Of a stretch of DNA of 64,000 nucleotides, positions 31,738 to 41,032 are shown piece after piece. A program made the position numbers and the translations under genes. Under the pieces are notes generated by a model. That model was given only the letters and a program-made list of their open reading frames with translations, was not told where the DNA came from and ran no database searches. Numbering within the stretch: the first letter of the stretch is position 1; each line of letters opens with the position of its first letter. This DNA is from Desulfitobacterium dehalogenans ATCC 51507 (lineage in GTDB: Bacteria; Bacillota; Desulfitobacteriia; Desulfitobacteriales; Desulfitobacteriaceae), in NCBI RefSeq assembly GCF_000243155.2, contig NC_018017.1, positions 2,976,001 to 3,040,000 on the forward strand, in the 5' to 3' direction.

Positions 31738-33480
31738 TTACCATGCAAACCAGAAACACACCCCTGCCTCCGTATTTTCCGCCCCATAGTTGAAGCCATG
31801 TAGCTCCAGGATCGAGCGGACGATGGACAATCCAAGGCCGGAACCGCTGCCCATTCTTGACTTATCCAGCCTATAATAGGCGCGCCAGATGGAATCAAGC
31901 TCTTCCGCCAGGATAGGTGAACCGGTATTGGTTATACTCCACCTCTCCGCCGTAATGCTTACCTTCACCGTACCCCCCACTGCTGTATGGGCGGCGGCAT
32001 TGCTGATGAAATTATCCAGGGTTCGCTCTATAAGCTGCCTGTCGGCCCTGATCCCAGCTGTACCATCTACCGTCAGCATAATCTCTTTTGCCACAAAGAC
32101 ATTCTCATACCTGGACAGTATCTCCTTGGTGATCTCCCGTAAGGAAACCTCTTCTAAGACAAGAATCACCCCGCCGCTCTCCATGCGGGAGAGTTCCAGC
32201 ATATCCTTGATCATACGGTCACAGCGCCGGACATTCTCCTGAATCCCCGCTGCATAATGCTCCCGCTTTTCCGTGTGGACATTCTCAGCCAGGTTCTCTG
32301 CATAGCCGGAGATAATGGCCAGAGGGGTCTTTAAGTCATGAGCGATGGCATTGGTCATATCCCGGCGCTGTTGCTCCAGCTCCTCACGGCTGCGGAAGGT
32401 CTTCCAGGTCTGAGCCGAAAGGATCCCGGCGGTAAAGCTGAAGATTAGAAAACAGCTTACCCAGACCAGAATAAGAATGGGCAGAGCTCCGGTCAAACTA
32501 TTAAACTCATTGGCGGTCAGGACCCAATAGTCACCGACAGAGATGCCAACTTCCCGGAGTTTAGCCGTGCCTTGGTAAAGATAAGGGGTGATAAAACGGT
32601 AAGTGAAACCCTCCCTGACCTCAAGGGCCGGTGGCTGCGAAAACCCGCGGTTAGCCGCATTTTCAGGCGCATAAAAAGCATAATATGCCTCAATGGTTTC
32701 TTCAAAGACATGTTTATCGAGCAAGGCCTCCCGCAAGGCAAGCTGGCGTTCGTCGCTGCGGAGTCTCAATTTCCCGTCAGGATAGAAGATAATATTCCCC
32801 TGTATGCCTCCATGTTCATAATAGGGCAACTCCCCGGCATCTACATAATCGGAGCGGTAGATCGGTTCTTCTAACCTTTCCCCGCTGCCGGAGGTAGCCT
32901 CCCCCTGCTCATTAAAGGTGCCCGCCAAAAACTTGGTTACTCTGATCGTATCCGGGATAACCTCGGCTCCGTCAAGCCAAAATCCCTCAAGGCCCACCCC
33001 ATAACCCTGGAGATCCCCAACCTCTATTGGATGATGCCTGCCATACAAATACTCCTCCATTTCTGCAATCTCTTCAGTACTGAACCACTTTTTGGGATCA
33101 AGTACAGCATAGTCTGTATAAAAGGTATTTCCCTCCTGGCGGGAAGTATATTGGCAGGTCCAATATTCATTGGTGCTGGAGATCAGCTCCCCTTCCTTAG
33201 TGTAAACAGCGGCTTCATACCCCTGATAAGAAGTAAAGGAATTGAGGGTTCGGCTGAGTTCTTCTTGGATAGCAGTCTTTTTACCCTCATTGTCTTGGAC
33301 ATCATTGAAATCATTAATAATACGATCCACACTGACACCGATGATCCTTGAACGCTCCATAAACTCTTCCTTGATTTTGTTTTCTTCCTCAGATATGACA
33401 AAGATTGAAAACCCGATCATAAATACCAACCAAATCCCCATCAGCCAGCCAAAAGTGCGCAGATAGATCTTCTTTTTCAT
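31738..33480 (-). CDS. Sensor histidine kinase
   Basis: 580 residues. One membrane helix at about residues 11-29, a large extracellular sensor region (about residues 30-325), a second helix at about residues 330-352, then HisKA with phospho-acceptor His in NAIAHDLKTPLAI (about residue 381), N box NFISNAAAHT (about residue 490) and G2 box GSGLGLSIV (about residue 555). There is no clear HAMP domain. Its start overlaps the end of the response regulator gene by 4 bases. The signal is unknown; the lipoprotein downstream is a candidate partner. Confidence 0.92.
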   Translation of the reverse strand: MKKKIYLRTFGWLMGIWLVFMIGFSIFVISEEENKIKEEFMERSRIIGVSVDRIINDFNDVQDNEGKKTAIQEELSRTLNSFTSYQGYEAAVYTKEGELISSTNEYWTCQYTSRQEGNTFYTDYAVLDPKKWFSTEEIAEMEEYLYGRHHPIEVGDLQGYGVGLEGFWLDGAEVIPDTIRVTKFLAGTFNEQGEATSGSGERLEEPIYRSDYVDAGELPYYEHGGIQGNIIFYPDGKLRLRSDERQLALREALLDKHVFEETIEAYYAFYAPENAANRGFSQPPALEVREGFTYRFITPYLYQGTAKLREVGISVGDYWVLTANEFNSLTGALPILILVWVSCFLIFSFTAGILSAQTWKTFRSREELEQQRRDMTNAIAHDLKTPLAIISGYAENLAENVHTEKREHYAAGIQENVRRCDRMIKDMLELSRMESGGVILVLEEVSLREITKEILSRYENVFVAKEIMLTVDGTAGIRADRQLIERTLDNFISNAAAHTAVGGTVKVSITAERWSITNTGSPILAEELDSIWRAYYRLDKSRMGSGSGLGLSIVRSILELHGFNYGAENTEAGVCFWFAW

Positions 33481-34157
33481 TTCCTCTCCTCCAGACGATA
33501 GCCGCTTTTAACCACGGTTTTAATCTGTTCCGCCCCTTCTTCCAAAGTCTGCCGGAGCTTTTTGATATGGTTATCCACCACCCGGTCGCTCCCGGAAAAA
33601 TCATAGCCCCAGATCCTCACTAGCAGAGTCTCCCGGGTGACAATCTTCCCGGCATTCTCCATCAGCAACTTTAAGAGAGCATATTCCTTCGGGGCTAGTT
33701 CAACCTCTCTTCCATCTACGGAGGCTGTACCTCTGTAAGGATCGAGGCTGATTCTTCCTACGCTCATAAGGTCATCCCGTATCATACCCTTGGCCCGGCG
33801 AATCAAAGAGTTGGCCTTGGCATAGAGTTCCGCCAGAGAAAAGGGCTTTACCATGTAGTCGTCACCACCGAGACCATAACCATGAAGTCTGTCCGCTTCC
33901 GCCTGGCGGGCCGTCAGGAACATAATGGGGACATCGCTGTGACGCCTGAGTTCCCGACAGATCGTGAAACCATCCACTTCCGGCAGCATAACGTCCAGCA
34001 GCACCAGATCATAGTCCTTTTCCTGAGCATGAGTCAATCCGTCGGCTCCGTCGGCCGCACAGACCAGTTCGATTTCACCGGCGCTTTTTGCGGTGAAATA
34101 ATCCTCTATGATCTCTTGTAATTGCAGATCGTCCTCCACCAAAAGGATCTTGATCAT
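33477..34157 (-). CDS. OmpR/PhoB-family response regulator
   Basis: 226 residues. Receiver domain with EDD (residues 8-10), phospho-acceptor Asp55 in LVLLDVMLPEVDG, and Lys in YMVKPFSL; C-terminal winged helix (about residues 130-225) with EYALLKLLMENAGKIVTRETL and DRVVDNHIKKLRQTLE. It is immediately upstream of, and overlaps, its kinase gene. ATG follows GAGGGAAG. Targets are not visible in the window. Confidence 0.94.
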   Translation of the reverse strand: MIKILLVEDDLQLQEIIEDYFTAKSAGEIELVCAADGADGLTHAQEKDYDLVLLDVMLPEVDGFTICRELRRHSDVPIMFLTARQAEADRLHGYGLGGDDYMVKPFSLAELYAKANSLIRRAKGMIRDDLMSVGRISLDPYRGTASVDGREVELAPKEYALLKLLMENAGKIVTRETLLVRIWGYDFSGSDRVVDNHIKKLRQTLEEGAEQIKTVVKSGYRLEERK

Positions 34158-34267
34158 CCATCTTCCCTCCTCAGGTATGAGTGTATCAAACCCATCTATC
34201 TTTTCTGTGTCCTTATTCTACAATGTACCATTAATAGTTAAAGGTTAAAGCAAACTGATAACCAAAA

Positions 34268-34306
34268 GAACCTCCGCCCTTGCCCTGAGGCAAGAGGCGA
34301 AGGTTC
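34268..34306 (-). terminator. Terminator of the EAL-HDOD gene
   Basis: GAACCTCCGCC (34268-34278) pairs with GGCGAAGGTTC (34296-34306), with inner TTGCC/GGCAA; TTTT follows on the minus strand. Confidence 0.8.
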
Positions 34307-34326
34307 CCTCTTCTTGATTCGTATTC

Positions 34327-35535
34327 TTATTGGTTCAGTTCATGTGCTTCCTCCAAAGCTTTCAAATAATACTCAGGAACACATTCTTCCTCGATACTGA
34401 ACTTATTAAGCAATCGGTTCACTACAGACCAATTCCCTTGCTCATAGGCAATGATCAAATCCAGCAAATAACAGTATCCATTGGGTTGCCCTAAAAGAGC
34501 GTTTTTGACAGGTGCTTCGATAGGAAGCTCTTGAAGAATCTCCGCAAGGGGGCGATCCAGGCAGGCATCGATCAAGGAGAAAAGTCCCAATAAGAAAGCA
34601 TTGGAGCCCATGCCCACTAAGCCGACTTTTGGGGATAGCTTTTCTGCAAAGCTGGCTCTGACATAGGATTGAATAGCAAGGGCATCGGGTTTTCCGTCGG
34701 TGATTTTACCCATCACGATAACGGAGGCCCATTTTTTTACCTCTTTAGGCCCTAATAGGGTTAAGGCTTGCTTGATGGAGGAAATCTGAGAGTTCAGACC
34801 AAAGGCTGAGGAATTGATAAATTTTAATAATTTGTAAGTAAGGGAGATATCTGCTCGTATGATTTTCTCCAGTTCCTCTATGTTCACATCAGGAGAATTA
34901 ACCTGCTGCAATAATCTTAAGTAATTCAATTTATTTGCGGAAATGTCTTTACCCTGAACAATATTCGGCTTGCTGAAAAAATACCCCTGAAACAATCCAT
35001 AGCCAAAATCCTTAGCCTTCTCATACTCCTCAAGAGTTTCTACTTTTTCAGCTAAGAAACGTATATTGAGTTCATTTAATCGTTTGATCAAGGCCTGCAG
35101 TTCATAGCCCTGAGTGGCCCGAAAATCCACCTTAATAATATCGGCCAGTTCGATCAAGGAGCGATAATCCGGCCTGAATACAAAATCATCCAAAGCGATT
35201 TGATATCCTTTTGCTTTAAGGCTCTTACAGGCTGCTACAACTTCCGGATCAGGGTCCACATCTTCAAGAATCTCGATGACCACCTGGTTCTTGGGGAGTA
35301 AGGTCGCCATTCCTTCCTTGAGCAAATTGGCAGTAAAATTGATGAAGGCCGGCTTGCCCATGGTCAGCTTATTAAAATCCATGAGAAAAAAACTGCTGGA
35401 TATCAGTGAACTTGTGGCTGAGTCCCCGTCACCGCTCTTAAAGTAATTGTCCATGCTTTCCCTGAACAGAAGTTCATAAGCATGAATATGTCCCTGTGAG
35501 TCTAGGATTGGCTGACGAGCTACAAAAACATCCAT
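34327..35535 (-). CDS. EAL and HDOD domain protein (YuxH-like)
   Basis: About 402 residues from ATG 35535, 5 bases after GGAGG. The N-terminal half (about residues 1-200) is an EAL domain in which the name motif is YELLFR, as in YuxH-type proteins; the catalytic set looks incomplete, so it more likely senses than hydrolyses cyclic-di-GMP. The C-terminal half (about residues 205-400) is an HDOD domain with SLTYKLLKFINSSAFG and IKQALTLLG. Such proteins act in signalling. Single gene followed by a terminator. Confidence 0.88.
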   Translation of the reverse strand: MDVFVARQPILDSQGHIHAYELLFRESMDNYFKSGDGDSATSSLISSSFFLMDFNKLTMGKPAFINFTANLLKEGMATLLPKNQVVIEILEDVDPDPEVVAACKSLKAKGYQIALDDFVFRPDYRSLIELADIIKVDFRATQGYELQALIKRLNELNIRFLAEKVETLEEYEKAKDFGYGLFQGYFFSKPNIVQGKDISANKLNYLRLLQQVNSPDVNIEELEKIIRADISLTYKLLKFINSSAFGLNSQISSIKQALTLLGPKEVKKWASVIVMGKITDGKPDALAIQSYVRASFAEKLSPKVGLVGMGSNAFLLGLFSLIDACLDRPLAEILQELPIEAPVKNALLGQPNGYCYLLDLIIAYEQGNWSVVNRLLNKFSIEEECVPEYYLKALEEAHELNQ

Positions 35536-35647
35536 GAGCTCCTCCATTGTTCGCAGTCTTACTTCCTGCAATAATACCAAATATTTAGTTATTCTAAGTC
35601 TAAATCCTTAAACCCTCTATTTTTATCCACTTAATAAATTTTAAAAA

Positions 35648-37471
35648 TTACTTATTATTTTCAATTTCAATCCCAGCCAGCCCTATCAGATATAAGGCAT
35701 TGCGTGTGGTGGATATTCCTCCCCTGAGTTTATAATCAAAATATATTTCCTTGTTCTGATAGTATTCACGAAAGTGGTAATTTTTGATCCTTCCCTTGCT
35801 TTCTCTCTCCAGCTCACCGAGTTCCAGATCATGGGTTGATACCAGCCCTAATGCTCCTTCTTTCTGCAATTGCTGAATTAATGCGATGGCTCCCTGGTGG
35901 CGGTCATGGGAATTGGTTCCCTTAAAAATCTCATCCAGTAAAAAGAAGACCGGCTCATTCCCTTTGGCCGCTTCCACAATCTGCTTGATCCGCAATATTT
36001 CCGCATAAAAGGAGGAAATGCTTTGCTCAAGATTATCACTAACACGCATACAGGTCCATATTTCCACAATGGAGCAGCGGAATTCCTGAGCGCACACCGG
36101 CGCACCCGTATAGGCAATAAGAAGATTCGTCCCCACAGTGCGTAAAAAAGTACTCTTTCCCGACATATTGGACCCGGTGATGAGGGCGATCCCCGAGGGT
36201 TCCTTTAGAGTGAAATCATTGGTCACGCGTTTACGGGTAAGGAGGGGATGACCCATTTGACGGGCCGTCAGCCCTCGTTGTTCAGCGCTTTTTTCTACTA
36301 TCACCGGGAATACCCAATCCGGATTCTCAAATGGAATGGTGGCCAGGCTGGATAATTCCTCGAATCTCGCGATAACCTCCAGCCAGCTTTTCAGGAGACC
36401 GCCGGATTTGCTCTTCCATTCTTCAAGGGCAATCATGCAATGATAGTCCCAAAGTAAAAGAATATTGATAAAGATGAACATGGCATTTTCACGATTGGAG
36501 ATCCTCTCCACAATCTTTGAGAGCTTCTGAATCTGTTCATAGGCAGATTGCCCTTTCTGATCACGCAGAATATGCTGAAGTCTCTGGAGCTCTGCTGAGC
36601 GGAATTTCTTCTTCTCAAGCTGCTTTAGCATATCGGCATAGGTCTTCAGACTGGCTTCATGCTTATAGACCATGGATAGAACTTTGGAACGCCCTTTATT
36701 ATACAACTGGAGCAGAACGATTTGGACAGCAACCAATAGTCCGGGAACCTGCCAGGGCACTGCACCCCAAAACACATAGAGGGCTCCCATGATGCAAGTT
36801 ATAGCCGGAAGAACCGTTACGGCCAGCTTGAGAACAGGCTTTAAATAAGCCTCTTCTCTTTCCTTAGCCCAAAGGATAAAGGGCTCCACTGCTTGAAACT
36901 GCTGGGATGCAACGACTCCTTCCGTCTCAAAACGCTGACGCCATCCTAAATTTCGGGCTAATTCTGCGATAGCTTCCTGCCTCTTTAATAGTTCTTCATG
37001 ATTTTTAAAGGGAGTTTTGAGAACTTGGCTTAAGGTCACTCTTCCCAAGGGAGTTTGCGCAGAATTAATCCATTGAAAGATGGACGCCTGACCGAAAAGA
37101 TCCAAGTCGATGGCATAGGGGTGTTTTTCTTCACTGAATTCTACTCCCTGCTCCTTAAACTTCACCCATTCCCCTTGTAAACGCTGGATTCCCTTTTGAT
37201 TAAGGCCGGTGAGAATCTCTGAATATCGCAATTGTGTACGGACATGGCGATGGCGTGAAGCAAGGTAAAGGAAAACCCCCAGAGTGAGGATCCCTGTCAC
37301 TATTCCTGAAACACCGCTGACTTTTAGGTATAGAAAAACAGCGACAGTGAAGCCCAATAAAAAGGAAAACAGCCGATAATTGCTTAACTGATTCGCTGTT
37401 TGCTTCTGTTTCTTACTTAAGTCTTCATAGGTTTGTTTTCTTTTTTCGTAAATGCTTTGCGGATCCTTCAC
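35648..37471 (-). CDS. MutS-family ATPase with N-terminal membrane segments
   Basis: 607 residues. Helices near residues 32-70 and about 210-260 suggest membrane attachment, followed by MutS core and ATPase domains. Walker A is GSNMSGKSTFLRT (about residue 440), Walker B FFLLDEIFKGTNSHDR (about residue 525), with DNLEQSISSFYAEILR between. The mismatch-binding domain I of true MutS is missing, so it is not the main repair protein. Related membrane MutS-like ATPases are of unknown function. The gene is followed by an EAL-HDOD gene and preceded by an ECF operon. Confidence 0.88.
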   Translation of the reverse strand: MKDPQSIYEKRKQTYEDLSKKQKQTANQLSNYRLFSFLLGFTVAVFLYLKVSGVSGIVTGILTLGVFLYLASRHRHVRTQLRYSEILTGLNQKGIQRLQGEWVKFKEQGVEFSEEKHPYAIDLDLFGQASIFQWINSAQTPLGRVTLSQVLKTPFKNHEELLKRQEAIAELARNLGWRQRFETEGVVASQQFQAVEPFILWAKEREEAYLKPVLKLAVTVLPAITCIMGALYVFWGAVPWQVPGLLVAVQIVLLQLYNKGRSKVLSMVYKHEASLKTYADMLKQLEKKKFRSAELQRLQHILRDQKGQSAYEQIQKLSKIVERISNRENAMFIFINILLLWDYHCMIALEEWKSKSGGLLKSWLEVIARFEELSSLATIPFENPDWVFPVIVEKSAEQRGLTARQMGHPLLTRKRVTNDFTLKEPSGIALITGSNMSGKSTFLRTVGTNLLIAYTGAPVCAQEFRCSIVEIWTCMRVSDNLEQSISSFYAEILRIKQIVEAAKGNEPVFFLLDEIFKGTNSHDRHQGAIALIQQLQKEGALGLVSTHDLELGELERESKGRIKNYHFREYYQNKEIYFDYKLRGGISTTRNALYLIGLAGIEIENNK

Positions 37472-37555
37472 ACTATGCCTCCTAAACTTTTTTATAATAG
37501 GAATTCATATTTCCATATTCATACTGCTATTATATCATTAACCGATGCAAAAAGA

Positions 37556-37584
37556 ATCATCCTTGACCTAAAGCCTCAGATGAT
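37556..37584 (-). terminator. Terminator of the ECF sigma/DUF4179 operon
   Basis: ATCATC (37556-37561) pairs with GATGAT (37579-37584), with an inner pairing of TGA/TCA type; TTCTTTTT follows on the minus strand. Confidence 0.6.
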
Positions 37585-37613
37585 CCTTGAGCGGTGTTCC
37601 AGCACCCCTTAGT

Positions 37614-38927
37614 TTAGTCTAAAGGGATATCTATCACTTTATTATAATTCTTACTGTAGGTCATCCGCAGAACCTCCAGTTGGAGATCTTTTCCCGTTCC
37701 TGGGAAACGCAGAGTCCTTTGGTGCTTAATTGTGCCGTCCAAGCTTTTTTCGTAGTCATCATTGATGGTCTCCTCTAAAGCAATCCTCTTTCCATCGGCA
37801 AGGAGATAGACTTTGGTCAGAACCAGGCTTTCTTCACTGGTTAAGGTGATCAAGGTCTCACCGTTGGTTGCTTCGATCGAATTAATCTCCACTAGCTGTC
37901 CGAGAATATTCAGGACTTGATTCTTCTCCTCCCTGCTCAGGTTATACTGCTGGTTTACATCGTGATCCGCACTAAAACTCACCAGTTCCAGCTTTAGCTC
38001 CTTTAAAGGGACAGGCAAAGCATCAAAATTGGTCTGGAAGGTGATGCCTTTCATGTCTGTACTCAGTCCTCTCCCTTTCGCTTCTACCGCTTCACCATTA
38101 GCAATTAAGCGGAGATTGATATCCGTTGGCCTAAAGCGCTCACCACTTAGGGTATCTATAGCTAAGCCCAAAATGCTCTGGGCAGATCCCTTAATCACAG
38201 TTTGGGTAGGGGAAGCCACAATGGACAGGAATTTTAGTTTCGTTTGATCCACAGTGATAGCTTGATTAAGCTCTTTCTTTAAAATGTGCCCCATAGCTGT
38301 ATTTCTGTCCAAGGCAAAAGTGATTTCAGCAGGAGTACTTACTCCTGGTTCATTGAGGGCAAAATTGAGCGTTAGCCTTCTGGTCAGAAGGGACGTGGGC
38401 TCAAAGCTGGCGATATACTTTACCTCCGACTCTCCTTCATTGATTAAACCTTGAGAACTTATAAACCGGCTCTCTCCGAAGAAGCCCTTCAGGGATATAA
38501 CGGGGAATAAGGCTTCACTTGCATCTCCTGACGGGGCCTTTACCGTGTAGAAAAGAAGGAGTTGGTTTTCATCCAGCATCACATAATCCACCGTCAAAGA
38601 CACTCCATTAGGAAAGGTATGGCTTTTGCCAATCAGCTGGCCTTTGCCTAGATTATTCAGCTCTCTCAGGGTTCCGTCCATCACTTGATCATAGCCGAAA
38701 AGTTGCTTGCCATAGGAAGCAATGACATCATAATTAAAGCTGATAAGAAGAGCGAAGACAAGAGCCACGGCGATCTTCATTTGTTTGGCATGGCGTTGAT
38801 AAAAGGACAAGGGCTTTTGCTCCGCTTTTTCCAGGGCATAGCGCAGCCTCATTTCCAGTTCATCCGGCACTTGGGTGCTATCCATTTGAGCCTTGCCCCT
38901 TTCGAATAATTCCTCAATATTCTTCAT
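37614..38927 (-). CDS. DUF4179 protein, probable membrane anti-sigma factor
   Basis: 437 residues. A cytoplasmic N-terminus of about 45 residues including DELEMRLRYALEKAEQK, one membrane helix (about residues 50-67), then a long outside part with DUF4179 features (FPNGVSLTVDYVMLDENQLLLFYTV). The gene's ATG overlaps the stop of the ECF sigma gene by 4 bases, which with the single-helix layout argues for a role as the cognate anti-sigma factor. The signal sensed is unknown. Confidence 0.82.
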   Translation of the reverse strand: MKNIEELFERGKAQMDSTQVPDELEMRLRYALEKAEQKPLSFYQRHAKQMKIAVALVFALLISFNYDVIASYGKQLFGYDQVMDGTLRELNNLGKGQLIGKSHTFPNGVSLTVDYVMLDENQLLLFYTVKAPSGDASEALFPVISLKGFFGESRFISSQGLINEGESEVKYIASFEPTSLLTRRLTLNFALNEPGVSTPAEITFALDRNTAMGHILKKELNQAITVDQTKLKFLSIVASPTQTVIKGSAQSILGLAIDTLSGERFRPTDINLRLIANGEAVEAKGRGLSTDMKGITFQTNFDALPVPLKELKLELVSFSADHDVNQQYNLSREEKNQVLNILGQLVEINSIEATNGETLITLTSEESLVLTKVYLLADGKRIALEETINDDYEKSLDGTIKHQRTLRFPGTGKDLQLEVLRMTYSKNYNKVIDIPLD

Positions 38928-39448
38928 CCCTGTTCCACCTCCATCCTTTGTTTTAACTTTTGTAGCCCTGTGTGCATTCTTGATTTCACTGTACCCAGGG
39001 GAATTTTTAATAGGTCAGCGATGGTTTGATAATCCATATCCAGTAGAAATCGCAGCCTTAGAACCTCCTGATAGTGTGGCTTCAATTGGGTCAAATAGGC
39101 TTCAAAGGCCATTTGTTCTTCATGCTCATGAAATGACCCTTCATAGGATCCTTCAGGCAGCTCCTGGAGCAAGATAACTTTTTTCTTTTGACGCAAATTT
39201 TGTTTGCAGCAATTAACTAAAATGGTTTTACTCCAGCTATAAAATGCCGTTTCATCCTTTAGACCCCTAATATTTTCGAACACCTTGAGGATCATGTCTT
39301 CCATAGCATCCAAAGCATCTTCCTGATCCTTCATATAGATATAAGCCAGACGATAATAGTCCTGCTTCCGACTCATGATCAGTTGAATCAAGGCTTCTTT
39401 ATCCCCTTTTCGGGCTTGTTTCACTCTGTCTATAGCCTCTTGTTCCAC
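38924..39448 (-). CDS. ECF sigma-70 family RNA polymerase sigma factor
   Basis: 174 residues from GTG 39448, 5 bases after GAGAGGTG. Region 2 includes YRLAYIYMKDQEDALDAMEDMILKVF; region 4 includes LKPHYQEVLRLRFLLDMDYQTIADLLKIPLGTVKSRMH. It has no extra C-terminal domain. Pairing with a membrane DUF4179 protein suggests a SigV/SigX-like envelope-stress module. It probably controls its own operon, though I see no ECF promoter I can defend upstream. Confidence 0.9.
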   Translation of the reverse strand: MEQEAIDRVKQARKGDKEALIQLIMSRKQDYYRLAYIYMKDQEDALDAMEDMILKVFENIRGLKDETAFYSWSKTILVNCCKQNLRQKKKVILLQELPEGSYEGSFHEHEEQMAFEAYLTQLKPHYQEVLRLRFLLDMDYQTIADLLKIPLGTVKSRMHTGLQKLKQRMEVEQG

Positions 39449-39516
39449 TTCGCCACCTCTCTTTCTATAAGTAAGAGTATTTAACCTGGAAAAAAGTTCG
39501 CATATCACATACGAAA

Positions 39517-39556
39517 AACAACCGCTGCCCTAAAATCAGTTCAGGGCAGGGTTGTT
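39517..39556 (-). terminator. Terminator after the PIN/PAP2 unit
   Basis: AACAACC and CTGCCCT on the left pair with AGGGCAG and GGTTGTT on the right around a 10-base loop; TTTTT follows on the minus strand. Confidence 0.8.
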
Positions 39557-39617
39557 ATTAATCACTACATTCCTGAGTACGTTTATTATGCCATATATAG
39601 CCAAACATGCAAAGCTT

Positions 39618-39845
39618 CTACCCCATCAAGAGGGCCGTTATGGTCCCCAGGCTTGCGCCGATCATTATGTCCGACGGATAATGCATACCCAGATAAACTC
39701 TGGAGAAAGCGACGATGGAGGCGAGGCTATAGAAAAGGATGAATGAGGAGGGAATAGCCAGAACCAGCACGGTAGCTATACAGAAGATGGCGGTGGAATG
39801 TCCGGAGGGAAAGGATGCATCCCGGAGAGGCTTTGTACCCATCAT
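39618..39845 (-). pseudogene. PAP2-family phosphatase, C-terminal fragment
   Basis: 75 codons encode only the later PAP2 motifs: ASFPSGHST and SRVYLGMHYPSD, with two helices. The first motif region and the N-terminal helices are missing; full-length members have at least 160 residues. The first motif's KxxxxxxRP is replaced by KPLRD. The fragment begins with ATG directly after the PIN gene's TAA (TAATGATG), so translation from that ATG is possible. It is most likely a truncated gene fused at a deletion point. Confidence 0.65.
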
Positions 39846-40450
39846 TACTCCGTCCAGAGAATTTCCGTCTGATCCGTAAGAACTCCTTTGACGCAGCTAT
39901 TGGGTGCTGCCTTGTCCGGCAGGAAAACCGAGCCTTTTTCGTAAAGTTCGGCTACTTCGGCATCCTTGAGATTTATGATCAGAACCTCTTCATTTAAAGG
40001 GGTAAAGTCAATTTTATCGTTATAAAAATCCTCGGTCTGGATGGACAGGGCATCCGCCTTGACGCGCATTGCCACATCCTTGGTGACCAGAATAACCGGG
40101 CGTTCCTCTTCATTGGCCAGATTGAGGGTCACGGCGAGGATCCGGTTATCCGGCAGGGAAAGATCGGAAAAGAGGGGCAGGATGGCTCCGGAAGAATGGT
40201 TGAGCTCGATTCTTAACCTCCCTTCCTCCGGGAGGTCAACTCCCTGGGAAAGTTGCCCTCTTTCGCGCAAATGATCAAGAAAACGGATAGTCTGGCGGGC
40301 CAGGCGCCCAACATCGTCCAGCGATCTTTTTTTATGCTCCAGCTCTTCCAGGACGGCATAGGGGATGACAACCTCATTGTCCTCAAAGCAGAAAATGGCA
40401 TTGGGGTCATGGAGCAAAACGCTCGTGTCCAGTACAAAGGTTTTCTTCAT
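39845..40450 (-). CDS. PIN-domain protein resembling the N-terminal half of PhoH2/YlaK
   Basis: 201 residues beginning MKKTFVLDTSVLLHDPNAIF, then EVVIPYAVLEELEHKK, LRIELNHSS, LPDNRILAVTLNL and VILVTKDVAMRVKADAL, a PIN ribonuclease domain with its four acidic residues. In YlaK and PhoH2 proteins this domain is followed by a PhoH ATPase (total about 440 residues); here the ATPase is absent and the frame ends in a PAP2 fragment. It may therefore be a truncated PhoH2, although a stand-alone PIN is possible. Starts behind GGAGGAAG. Confidence 0.82.
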   Translation of the reverse strand: MKKTFVLDTSVLLHDPNAIFCFEDNEVVIPYAVLEELEHKKRSLDDVGRLARQTIRFLDHLRERGQLSQGVDLPEEGRLRIELNHSSGAILPLFSDLSLPDNRILAVTLNLANEEERPVILVTKDVAMRVKADALSIQTEDFYNDKIDFTPLNEEVLIINLKDAEVAELYEKGSVFLPDKAAPNSCVKGVLTDQTEILWTE

Positions 40451-40470
40451 AGTATCCTTCCTCCCCTGTT

Positions 40471-40944
40471 TTATTTTGAGAGCCTGTTGGCCACACTGGA
40501 AGCCATATAGGAGTTAGGCTTAACCTCACAGAAGAAGCCGCAGGATTGGACCCAGCCGACCACCTCATCCATGAACTGGGCAGTGGGGCCATTGCAGCCC
40601 ACATCCACATGGACGGCGATATCGCAGAAGATGTTATCCTTCTCAAAGCGTTCTTGGAGCTTTTTGGCATACTCCAGACTCAGGCCGGTCTCAAAGAGAA
40701 TTTTCTGTTTGGTGTTGGTTATTTTCATAACCTTTCTGATCTCCGAAAAGAAAATCCCGCCCCGGCCCACATTGTTGACGAACTTGTGCACCCCAATGGT
40801 GATGGGCACTTTGGTATAGGAGAAATTCTGACTGTCCGTCCCGACGGCAAGCTTGTATTCGATTTTACTGCCGTGAGCCGTGTAGTTTCTGATCAGCTGA
40901 TACATTTCCTCGAAGGTCACCTCTCCGTAAGTGATGCTGTACAT
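40471..40944 (-). CDS. Ribonuclease H-like YkuK family protein (DUF458)
   Basis: 157 residues from ATG 40944, after GAGGAGGGTGATT. The YkuK pattern includes YKLAVGTDSQNFSYTK, GGIFFSE, and DIAVHVDVGCNGPTAQFMDEVVGWVQ, consistent with an RNase H-like fold and acidic residues at the active site. Found in spore formers; the role is unknown. It is followed 21 bases later by the PIN-domain gene, so both could act on RNA, but that is only a neighbourhood inference. Confidence 0.85.
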   Translation of the reverse strand: MYSITYGEVTFEEMYQLIRNYTAHGSKIEYKLAVGTDSQNFSYTKVPITIGVHKFVNNVGRGGIFFSEIRKVMKITNTKQKILFETGLSLEYAKKLQERFEKDNIFCDIAVHVDVGCNGPTAQFMDEVVGWVQSCGFFCEVKPNSYMASSVANRLSK

Positions 40945-40994
40945 AATCACCCTCCTCACCGACTTTTGTCTGCAATGATTGCCCTATAAAAAAC

Positions 40995-41032
40995 GAAAGC
41001 GAGTCCTAACTACCGTCAGGAGACTCGCTTTC
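40995..41032 (-). terminator. Strong terminator upstream of the YkuK gene
   Basis: GAAAGCGAGTC (40995-41005) and GACTCGCTTTC (41022-41032) pair over 11 bp; the minus strand continues with GTTTTTT. It ends the transcript of the 55-codon frame at 41031-41198. Confidence 0.85.

Noticed and set aside
34158-35648. Search for a cyclic-di-GMP riboswitch near the EAL-HDOD gene
   Set aside because: The leader before 35535 is short and I see none of the conserved riboswitch core.
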